Source: Sphingobium sp. B2D3C (GTDB taxonomy: Bacteria > Pseudomonadota > Alphaproteobacteria > Sphingomonadales > Sphingomonadaceae). From it: DNA of 64,000 bases. The stretch is taken from NCBI RefSeq assembly GCF_025961835.1, contig NZ_JAOQOK010000001.1:1426001-1490000 (forward strand), given 5' to 3'. The position numbers were made by a program, and so were the translations under genes. This document shows positions 54,000 through 61,479 of this stretch, piece by piece. Below the pieces are notes generated by a model, which was given only the letters and a program-made list of their open reading frames with translations, was not told the DNA's origin and searched no databases. How positions within the stretch are numbered: the first letter of the stretch is position 1; every line of letters begins with the position of its first letter.

Positions 54000-56351
54000 T
54001 CATTCTCCCCGCGGCAGAGTGAGGGTAACGCTGGTCCCCTGCCCCGGCTCGGAGACGAGATCGACGCTGCCGCCATGCGCTTCCACGAACTGGCGCACCA
54101 AGGGCAATCCGAGCCCTTGATTGGCACCATCGCCATGGCGCCCGAACCGCACGAAAACGTCGAACAGATGCGCCTGTGTCTTGGCATCGATGCCCGGGCC
54201 GTCATCGGACACGATGATCCGCACCACGTCCGGCGCGGGCTGTACGTGCACAAGCACCCGCCCGCCCCGGCTCACGAAACTCACTCCATTATCCACCACA
54301 TGGGCGAGGGCCTGCCGCAGCCGCCGCTCGTCGCCCGACACGGTGCCCGGCTCCTGCTCGAACGACATGTCGACCGTCACGTCGCGCGAGTCCGCCTTGT
54401 CGCTCAGGCCCTCGACCACCTGCCGCACCATCGCGGCCACATCTATATCGCGCCTATCGATGGGCAGGCCGCCCGCTGCGCCCTGCGTCAGATCCAGCAC
54501 ATTGTCGATCAGTCGCGTCAGTCGCGTCGTCGCCGTCATGATGGCATTCACGTAGTCACGCGACTGGGCGCTCAATTCGCCCGCATAGCCGGCCTCCATC
54601 ATCTCGGCGAAGCCGACGATGGAGGTGAGCGGCGTGCGCAATTCATAGCTCATGTTGGAGACAAACGCGGTCTTCACCCGGTCGGCGTCCTCCAGCGCCT
54701 CATTGCGATCCCGCAGGGCCTGCTCGATGTGGCGGCTGTCGGTGGTGTCGAGCATGGTGAACAGCGCGTTGCCGTCCGGCAGCGGGATGGCCGCAAATTC
54801 GAAGAAGCGCCCGTCGGCAAAGGCGATGCGCCCGCCGCGCTGGCGGCGCTCCATCGTCGCGGCCCGAATGAGCTGGTGGACAAGACCTGCCTGTTCGGGT
54901 CGCGCCAGGCGATCCGCCAGCGCCGACATGAGTTCATCGACGCGCGGATGCGCCGCCATGGTCGTGTCGGGCACCGACCAGATCTTGGTGAAGCGGCTGT
55001 TCCATAGATGCAGACGACCGTCGGAGGCAAACACGGCAATCGCCTCGAACAGATTGTCGAGCGTGGCCGTGCGCACCCGCAGCAGCGTATCGCGCGCGGA
55101 GGCCAGCTGGACATGCTCCGTGCGGTCCTCGAAGATGACCAGCAGGCCGCCATCGGGCAGCGGCTGGGCGTAAACACGCAGATGCACGCCATCACGCAGG
55201 CGCCACTGCTCCTCATGGGCGGAGGGCGAGAGGAACCAGTTGCGGCGCTCCTGCCGCCATGCGCGGAAATCCGGCGTGTCGGGCACCTGCCCGCTGTCCC
55301 GCATGGCATCCAGCACGCGGTCAAAATGGGTATCGAACGCCGCTGTCTCCGGCGTCAGGCCGAACAGGCTGAGGAAGGGCTGATTGCAGAACTGCAGCAG
55401 TTGATTGGCGCCGAACTGGACGACGCCGGCCGACAGCCTGTCCAGCATGTCCCGGTTCGCCTGCGAGAGGTGGCGCAGTTCTGCCCGCACCTCCTCCAGC
55501 TCCTGCATGTCGATGGCGTAACCTGCAACGCCCGAGGGGCCAAGCGGGACATCGACGACCTTCATCAACCGGCGCTTGCCATCGATGGTGACCGGCAGCA
55601 TCCGGGCGGTCGGAGCCTTGCGCGCGGCGGCATTGGCGGCGGATGCGCGCGGGGAAATGCCATCGACTGCTTCGACAAGCTCAATGCCTTGCTCGATCAC
55701 ATCCTGCGCGGATTTTCCGTCCACCGCCTTCACATAGGCGCTGTTGACCAGGCTGATCTGATGATCGGCGCCGCGATGCCAGACCGGCATGGGCGCGGCC
55801 TCGATCACGCCCGAGAGCGCGTCGAGCGCCTGGCGATATTGCCCGACCTGCCCGCGCAACTCCTGGATTTGCGCGAAGCTGTCGGTCGCGTCGAAGACCC
55901 AGAGCACCACCGTGCCGGCCTTGCCGAGCCGCGTGCCGACAGGGCCGCCGCGCACCAGCAGCATCCGGTCCGACCCGTTGACCCGCACCGGCAGCGTGAA
56001 GGGTCGGCCGCCCTGCTGCGCCGCTGCGATCTCCGCCGCGAGCGCGCGGGCATGATCCGGCTCCAGGCCGCCATCTGCATCCAGCAGCGCACCGAGATCG
56101 GTGGGCGCTGCCTCACGGCCGAGCCATACGGCGAGCCTGTCCGGCGCATCCAGCTTGCCATCGGGCCGAACGAGCAGGGGCACGGCGGGCGCGGAATTCA
56201 GCAGATCGACCAGTTGCCCGGCGTGCGTGCGCGCCAGCGCCGCCTTGCGCCGCATCGAGAGGCCGGTGAACAGCGCCCAGACCGCCAGCACCAGCCACAC
56301 GGCCAGCACGGCACCCACGATCAGCGGAAAGAACGGGACATTGGCAATCAC
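54000..56351 (-). CDS. divL: DivL-type sensor pseudo-kinase with Tyr at the phospho-acceptor site
   Basis: 783 residues. One N-terminal membrane segment (FFPLIVGAVLAVWLVLAVWAL), about three PAS-type domains (residues about 165-535; final PAS with LDNLFEAIAVFASDGRLHLW), a dimerisation helix and an ATPase domain with HVVDNGVSFV (N box), SDDGPGID and GLGLPLVRQF. The phospho-acceptor motif reads FVSNMSYELRTPLTS: codon TAT at 54645-54647 gives Tyr569 in place of the usual His. This is the hallmark of DivL, which controls CckA and CtrA phosphorylation in Caulobacter (769 residues there). The order divL-tsaE-amgK also fits that family context. Confidence 0.9.
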   Translation of the reverse strand: MIANVPFFPLIVGAVLAVWLVLAVWALFTGLSMRRKAALARTHAGQLVDLLNSAPAVPLLVRPDGKLDAPDRLAVWLGREAAPTDLGALLDADGGLEPDHARALAAEIAAAQQGGRPFTLPVRVNGSDRMLLVRGGPVGTRLGKAGTVVLWVFDATDSFAQIQELRGQVGQYRQALDALSGVIEAAPMPVWHRGADHQISLVNSAYVKAVDGKSAQDVIEQGIELVEAVDGISPRASAANAAARKAPTARMLPVTIDGKRRLMKVVDVPLGPSGVAGYAIDMQELEEVRAELRHLSQANRDMLDRLSAGVVQFGANQLLQFCNQPFLSLFGLTPETAAFDTHFDRVLDAMRDSGQVPDTPDFRAWRQERRNWFLSPSAHEEQWRLRDGVHLRVYAQPLPDGGLLVIFEDRTEHVQLASARDTLLRVRTATLDNLFEAIAVFASDGRLHLWNSRFTKIWSVPDTTMAAHPRVDELMSALADRLARPEQAGLVHQLIRAATMERRQRGGRIAFADGRFFEFAAIPLPDGNALFTMLDTTDSRHIEQALRDRNEALEDADRVKTAFVSNMSYELRTPLTSIVGFAEMMEAGYAGELSAQSRDYVNAIMTATTRLTRLIDNVLDLTQGAAGGLPIDRRDIDVAAMVRQVVEGLSDKADSRDVTVDMSFEQEPGTVSGDERRLRQALAHVVDNGVSFVSRGGRVLVHVQPAPDVVRIIVSDDGPGIDAKTQAHLFDVFVRFGRHGDGANQGLGLPLVRQFVEAHGGSVDLVSEPGQGTSVTLTLPRGE

Positions 56352-56439
56352 GGGAATGGATTACGGGCCAATCCACCCTGAGACAAGGTCGGCTTGCGCC
56401 TTCTTTGGCGTTGGCCGGCAAGAAACGGAACCGGCGCCC

Positions 56440-57486
56440 TCAGAGCGCCGGGCCGTCCTTCGTCACCGTCCAGGTCTGGCCCTGGCTCACCAGCTTCTGC
56501 AGGTCCGGCGTCTTACCCTTGGCCAGTAGCGCGTTCTGCTCCACCACCGCCTGCTCGAAGCTCGCCTTGGGGGCATCGTAGAGCACGCCCAGCGCCATCG
56601 GGAACAGGCCGAAGGGCATTTCCACCAGCATGTGCGCAACGGCGCGGTTGGTGACGTCATGGACAATCACGCCGGCTGCCTGCCAGTCGCCGTCGACCAC
56701 ATCCACGACCTTGAGCGTCAGCGCCTCGCGGTCGAGCGCGATGCCCTTAGCGCCCTTATCGAAAAGCAACGGCTTGCCATGCTCCACCCAGAGCTGGCCG
56801 ACATCGGCATTCTTCTTCTCGGTGAAGTCGGCGAACACATCCTTGTTGTACACGATGCAGTTCTGGAAAATTTCCACGAACGCCGCACCCTTGTGCTCAT
56901 AGGCGGCCTTGAGCACGTCCGGCAGCTGCTTGGACACGTCATAGGCCCGCGCGATGAACCGGGCACCCGAGCCGAGCGCGAAGGCGCAGGGCCGGGCCGG
57001 ATGGTCGACCGAACCGAAGGGCGTGGACGGGCTCTTGGTCCCCTCCCGGCTGGTCGGCGAATATTGCCCCTTGGTGAGGCCGTAGATCTCGTTGTTGAAC
57101 AGCAGGATCTGGCAATCGAGGTTGCGACGCAGGATGTGCATCGTGTGGTTGCCGCCGATGGAGAGGCCGTCGCCGTCGCCGGTGACGATCCACACGTCCA
57201 GCTCGGGATTGGCCAGCTTCACGCCCGTCGCCACCGCGGGCGCGCGGCCGTGGATGGTGTGGAAGCCATAGCTCTCGACATAATAAGGGAAGCGCGATGA
57301 GCAGCCGATGCCCGAGACGAACACGGTGTTCTTGGGGTCCGCGCCCAATTGCGGCAACGTGCGCTGCACGGCCTTGAGGATGGCATAGTCACCGCAACCG
57401 GGGCACCAGCGCACCTCCTGATCGGTCTCCCAGTCCTTGAGGCTGGTCTCGACGCGCGGCTTGGTCAATGTGGTCATGTCGTTCAT
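56440..57486 (-). CDS. korB: 2-oxoacid:ferredoxin oxidoreductase, beta subunit
   Basis: 348 residues. Thiamine diphosphate subunit: WCPGCGDYAILKAVQRTLPQ (Cys motif near the start), GDGDGLSIGGNHTMHILRRN (TPP-Mg motif) and LLFNNEIYGLTKGQYSPTS. Probably a 2-oxoglutarate:ferredoxin enzyme without its own ferredoxin subunit. The start overlaps the korA stop as ATGA, so both are coupled. Confidence 0.94.
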   Translation of the reverse strand: MNDMTTLTKPRVETSLKDWETDQEVRWCPGCGDYAILKAVQRTLPQLGADPKNTVFVSGIGCSSRFPYYVESYGFHTIHGRAPAVATGVKLANPELDVWIVTGDGDGLSIGGNHTMHILRRNLDCQILLFNNEIYGLTKGQYSPTSREGTKSPSTPFGSVDHPARPCAFALGSGARFIARAYDVSKQLPDVLKAAYEHKGAAFVEIFQNCIVYNKDVFADFTEKKNADVGQLWVEHGKPLLFDKGAKGIALDREALTLKVVDVVDGDWQAAGVIVHDVTNRAVAHMLVEMPFGLFPMALGVLYDAPKASFEQAVVEQNALLAKGKTPDLQKLVSQGQTWTVTKDGPAL

Positions 57487-59354
57487 GCGAGCATCCCCTC
57501 GATGGCCGCCTCGATTTCCGCGATGCGGAAGGGCTGACCCGAGATCTTGTTGAGCGGGCGGGCATCCAGCAGATACTGGTCGCGCAGCACGGTCTTGAGC
57601 TGACCGGTGTTCATCTCCGGCACGAGGATCTTCTCGTAGCCAGCGAGCAGCTCACCCAGATTTTCCGGCAGCGGCCAGATATGGCGGATGTGGATGTGCG
57701 AGACATCCAGCCCCTTGCGCCGGGCGCGCCGGACCGCCTGATGGATCGGGCCGTAGGTGGAGCCCCAGCCGACGACGACGAGCTTGCCGCTCTCCTCGCC
57801 CAGCGACACCTCCTGCCGCACGCCCTTGGCGATGCCCAGCACCTTGCCGCGGCGCAGTTCGGTCATCGCCTGGTGGTTGGCCGGCGCATAATTGATGTGG
57901 CCGGTGTTCACTTCCTTCTCGATGCCGCCGATGCGGTGCATGAGATCGGGCGTGCCCGGCTTGATCCACGGCCGCGCCAGCTTCTCATTGCGGGCATAAG
58001 GCTTGAGGCCGCCTTCCGGCACCGCATCCTGAAACTTCACCGGGAACGGCGTGTAGCCGCTCATATCCGGCACCTTCCACGGCTCGGCGGCATTGGCGAT
58101 ATAGCCGTCGGTCAGCAGCATCACCGGCGTCATATATTCGATGGCGATCCGGCAGGCCTCGATGGCGCAATCGAACGCATCGGCGGGCGAGCGCGCGGCA
58201 ATGACCGGCATCGGCGCGTCGCCATTGCGGCCGTAGACGGCCTGATAGAGGTCGGATTGCTCGGTCTTGGTCGGCAGGCCCGTGGACGGACCGCCACGCT
58301 GTGAGTTCACGATCACCAGCGGCAGCTCGGTCATGATCGCAAGGCCCATCGCCTCGCCCTTGAGCGCGATGCCGGGGCCGGACGAGCTGGTGACGCCCAG
58401 CGAACCGGCATAGCTCGCGCCAATCGCGCTGGCGATGGCGGCGATCTCGTCCTCGGCCTGGAACGTCGTCACGCCATATTCCTTGAGGCGCGAGAGATGA
58501 TGCAGGATCGAGCTGGCCGGGGTGATCGGGTAGCCGCCGAAGAACATCGGCAGGCTGGCCAGCTGCGCACCGGCCACGAGGCCGAGCGAGATCGCCTCGG
58601 CGCCCGTCACCGTGCGATAGAGACCCTCGGGTGCCGGCGCTGGGGCGACATGGAGCTGCTTGAGCGGCGCGGCCAGCTCGGCGGTCTCGCCATAGGCATG
58701 GCCGGCATTGAGCGCGGCGATGTTGGCATCGGCAATTTCCGGCGCCTTGGCGAACTTGGCCTTCAGCCAGTCGATGATCGGCTGGCGGCTGCGATCGAAC
58801 ATCCACAGCGCCAGGCCCAGCGTCCACATGTTCTTGGAGCGCAGCGCTTCCTTGTTGCCAAGGCCGAAGGGCTTCACGCTTTCCAGGGTCAGCGCGGAGA
58901 TATCGAACGCGAGCACCTGCCAGCGCGCCAGCGAGCCATCCTCCAGGGGATTGCTCTCATATTTCGCCTTGGCAAGATTGCGCTCGTTGAACTCGCCGGT
59001 GTCGGCGATGATGAGGCCGCCGGGCTTCAAATCCACGACATTGGTCTTGAGCGCGGCCGGGTTCATCGCGATCAGGATATCGGGCGCATCGCCCGCCGTC
59101 GTGATCTCGGACGAGCCGAAATTGATCTGGAACGCCGAAACGCCGAACAGCGTGCCTTGCGGCGCCCGGATTTCCGCCGGAAAATCGGGGAAGGTCGCAA
59201 GGTCATTGCCTGCCAGTGCGGTGGACAGGGTAAACTGCCCGCCGGTGAGCTGCATGCCATCGCCACTGTCTCCCGCAAAACGGACGACAACGGCTTCGGG
59301 CGCAGCCTCTTCGCTGCTGTGAGTTATGGTCGATGTGGGTGCGGCAGATGCCAT
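57483..59354 (-). CDS. korA: 2-oxoacid:ferredoxin oxidoreductase, fused gamma-alpha subunit
   Basis: 623 residues. The N-terminal 190 residues are the gamma domain (VVRFAGDSGDGMQLTGGQF), followed by the alpha domain with GGYPITPASSILHHLSRLKE, FQAEDEIAAIASAIGASYAG, TSSSGPGIALKGEAMGLA and HIHIRHIWPLPENL. With KorB it oxidatively decarboxylates 2-oxoglutarate (or a branched 2-oxoacid), passing electrons to ferredoxin. Preferred start ATG 59354 with a short acidic tail before the gamma domain. Confidence 0.94.
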   Translation of the reverse strand: MASAAPTSTITHSSEEAAPEAVVVRFAGDSGDGMQLTGGQFTLSTALAGNDLATFPDFPAEIRAPQGTLFGVSAFQINFGSSEITTAGDAPDILIAMNPAALKTNVVDLKPGGLIIADTGEFNERNLAKAKYESNPLEDGSLARWQVLAFDISALTLESVKPFGLGNKEALRSKNMWTLGLALWMFDRSRQPIIDWLKAKFAKAPEIADANIAALNAGHAYGETAELAAPLKQLHVAPAPAPEGLYRTVTGAEAISLGLVAGAQLASLPMFFGGYPITPASSILHHLSRLKEYGVTTFQAEDEIAAIASAIGASYAGSLGVTSSSGPGIALKGEAMGLAIMTELPLVIVNSQRGGPSTGLPTKTEQSDLYQAVYGRNGDAPMPVIAARSPADAFDCAIEACRIAIEYMTPVMLLTDGYIANAAEPWKVPDMSGYTPFPVKFQDAVPEGGLKPYARNEKLARPWIKPGTPDLMHRIGGIEKEVNTGHINYAPANHQAMTELRRGKVLGIAKGVRQEVSLGEESGKLVVVGWGSTYGPIHQAVRRARRKGLDVSHIHIRHIWPLPENLGELLAGYEKILVPEMNTGQLKTVLRDQYLLDARPLNKISGQPFRIAEIEAAIEGMLA

Positions 59355-59512
59355 GCTCAGACTCTAGTAATGCAGTGGTTGCATCGCCCCTAGTCCGTCG
59401 AGCCCAGCCGAGCAAAGTAGAAAAGCTGCGCGCGACAGAGCATTGCCTTTTTCTCTCCGGCTTGCCATCGCGGCCGTGAACTTCTTTTAACGGATGAAAT
59501 CGCGACCTCGTC

Positions 59513-59998
59513 ATGACCAAGATCGACCCCGCCTCTCTCCCCTACCGCCCCTGCGTCGGCATCATGCTGGCGAACCGTCAGGGCGAGGTGTTCGTGGGCC
59601 AGCGACTCGATTCCAAGGAGGGCGATGCCTGGCAGATGCCGCAGGGCGGCATCGACAAGGGCGAGACGGCTGAGCAGGCGCTGCTGCGCGAACTGGGCGA
59701 GGAAACCGGCATTGCGGCCGATCTCGTCGACATCATCGCCCGCTCGACCGAAGAGCATCTTTACGATCTGCCCGAAGAGCTGATGGGCCGGCTGTGGGGC
59801 GGCAAATATCGCGGCCAGACGCAACGCTGGTTCCTGCTGCGCTTCAAGGGCGAGGATAGCGATATCGACATTGCCACCGAGCATCAGGAATTCATGGCGT
59901 GGCAGTGGGTCACGTCCGACCGACTGGTGGATCTGATCGTGCCGTTCAAGCGCCCTGTCTATCGCGCCGTCGTGCAGGAATTTGCGCACCTGCTCTAA
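59513..59998 (+). CDS. rppH: RNA 5'-pyrophosphohydrolase (Nudix)
   Basis: 161 residues. Removes 5' pyrophosphate from mRNA and starts decay. Nudix box [20 protein letters not shown] (then TGI), with family residues [20 protein letters not shown] and WQMPQGG; the RppH segment [14 protein letters not shown] is present. Divergent from korA, with a 158-base gap. Confidence 0.95.
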   Translation: MTKIDPASLPYRPCVGIMLANRQGEVFVGQRLDSKEGDAWQMPQGGIDKGETAEQALLRELGEETGIAADLVDIIARSTEEHLYDLPEELMGRLWGGKYRGQTQRWFLLRFKGEDSDIDIATEHQEFMAWQWVTSDRLVDLIVPFKRPVYRAVVQEFAHLL

Positions 59999-60139
59999 AA
60001 ATCGGGGCCGGCAGGCACGCCCGCACCGTCCCATCCTGAAACAACTGCAGCACGCGCCCGCCGCCTGCGATTGCGCATGGTTAACGCGATCCTTACCTTT
60101 GCATCTCGCCCGTCGGACTCGCGATGCACAGGACCAGAG

Positions 60140-60361
60140 ATGCGCAAGATCGCCCGCCTCTTCACCATCCGCACCAAGTTCGAGGCCTATCTGGCGATCT
60201 TCGGCGTCGCCATGGGCGCGACCGCACGCGGCGCCCATTATCTTGAGGTTTACCCCGGCTTTCCGGGCTATCTGCTCTACGCCAGCTGTTGCGGCGCGGT
60301 GATGATCGTGGGCGGCCTGATGATCGATGGCGTGACCCTCAAGCAGACTTATTGCCACTGA
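60140..60361 (+). CDS. Small conserved-looking membrane protein
   Basis: About 73 residues: MRKIARLFTIRTKFEAYLAI, then two hydrophobic segments (AIFGVAMGATA and YLLYASCCGAVMIVGGLMI). A GGACCAGAG stretch lies just upstream. It resembles short sphingomonad membrane proteins of unknown function; I cannot name a family. The gap 59999-60139 holds a GGTTAAC half-site-like sequence but nothing firm. Confidence 0.55.
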   Translation: MRKIARLFTIRTKFEAYLAIFGVAMGATARGAHYLEVYPGFPGYLLYASCCGAVMIVGGLMIDGVTLKQTYCH

Positions 60362-60457
60362 CGCCAAGGCGCACCCAGTTCGCCCATGTCTTGCGCTCGA
60401 TTGTTGAACCGTGAATAGGTTTGCGATCCGCCTCCCATGGATCACGAAAGACCTGCG

Positions 60458-60886
60458 ATGATCTCAGCAAGCCAGACCCGCGCCCTCCTCGCGCGCTATT
60501 ATGACGCCTTCAATGCCGGCGATGCCGAGACCATGCTGGCCTGCCTCGCCGACGATGTGGTGCATGATATCAATCAGGGCGAACGGGAATCCGGTAAGGA
60601 CGCCTTCCGCGCCTTTCTGGGCCGGATGGACCGCGCCTATCGCGAGCGCCTCGCCGACATCGCGCTGATGGTGAATGAGGATGGCAGTCGCGCCGCGGCG
60701 GAATTCGTCGTCCATGGTGAGTATCTCGTCGGCGAGGACGGCCTGCCTCCCGCGCATGGCCAAAGCTATGTGCTGCCGGCCGCGGCCTTTTTCGAGGTGC
60801 GGGACGAGCTGATCCGCCGTGTCACCGTCTACTATAATCTCGCCGACTGGATCGCGCAGGTCAGCCGGGAAGACGCGCCAGCGTGA
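60458..60886 (+). CDS. NTF2-like (ketosteroid isomerase-type) protein
   Basis: About 142 residues. SnoaL/NTF2 fold: RALLARYYDAFNAGDAETML, LADDVVHDINQGERESGKDA, and FEVRDELIRRVTVYYNLADW near the end. May be an isomerase, hydrolase or non-enzymatic binder. ATG 60458 is preferred; ATG 60437 has no ribosome site. Its TGA overlaps the GTG of the GNAT gene (GTGA), so the two are coupled. Confidence 0.85.
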   Translation: MISASQTRALLARYYDAFNAGDAETMLACLADDVVHDINQGERESGKDAFRAFLGRMDRAYRERLADIALMVNEDGSRAAAEFVVHGEYLVGEDGLPPAHGQSYVLPAAAFFEVRDELIRRVTVYYNLADWIAQVSREDAPA

Positions 60887-61476
60887 GCAACCTGACCGTC
60901 GAGACGCTACGGGACCGCGAGGCACGCCATGCCGCCATCGACGATCTCGCCCGCCTGCGCATCACCGTCTTTCGCGAATGGCCCTATCTCTATGACGGCT
61001 CGGTCGATTACGAGCAGCGCTATCTGAGCGCGTTTCTCGACGGCGCCGATGCGGCGTTGGTCATCGCACGGGATGGCAGCGCCATCATCGGCGCCGCCAC
61101 CGCCTCGCCCCTGAGCGGGCAGGACGAACCGCTGCAGGCGCCATTCCGCGCGCAGGGCATCGAGGTGGATCGGCTCTTCTACTTCGGCGAGTCCGTGCTG
61201 CTCGGTGCCTATCGTGGGCATGGGCTCGGCCACGCCTTTTTCGATGCGCGCGAAGCGGCCGCACGCGAGGCTGGCGCGATGGCGACCTGCTTTTGCGGCG
61301 TCATTCGCCCTGCCGATCATCCGCTCCGCCCCGCTGAGGCCCGCGACCTTGGCCCATTTTGGCGCAAGCGGGGCTATCAGCCGCTGGAGGGCGTCATAGC
61401 GGAATATCGCTGGAAAGACATCGACCAGACGGACGAGACCAGCCACCCGATGCAGTTCTGGTCCCGCAACCTGTAG
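60883..61476 (+). CDS. GNAT-family acetyltransferase
   Basis: 197 residues, starting at GTG 60883. GNAT fold: LARLRITVFREWPYLYD, AALVIARDGSAIIGAATASP and the acetyl-CoA site LLGAYRGHGLGHAFFDAREA (RGxGxG-type). The C-terminal part is rich in Trp and Arg (GPFWRKRGYQP, EYRWKDIDQTDET). Acceptor unknown. It ends four bases before the convergent TonB receptor stop. Confidence 0.9.
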   Translation: MSNLTVETLRDREARHAAIDDLARLRITVFREWPYLYDGSVDYEQRYLSAFLDGADAALVIARDGSAIIGAATASPLSGQDEPLQAPFRAQGIEVDRLFYFGESVLLGAYRGHGLGHAFFDAREAAAREAGAMATCFCGVIRPADHPLRPAEARDLGPFWRKRGYQPLEGVIAEYRWKDIDQTDETSHPMQFWSRNL

Positions 61477-61479
61477 CGC

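Noticed and set aside
60070..60100. CtrA-type site ahead of the small membrane protein
   Set aside because: TTAA-N7-CTTA does not match the consensus in its second half.
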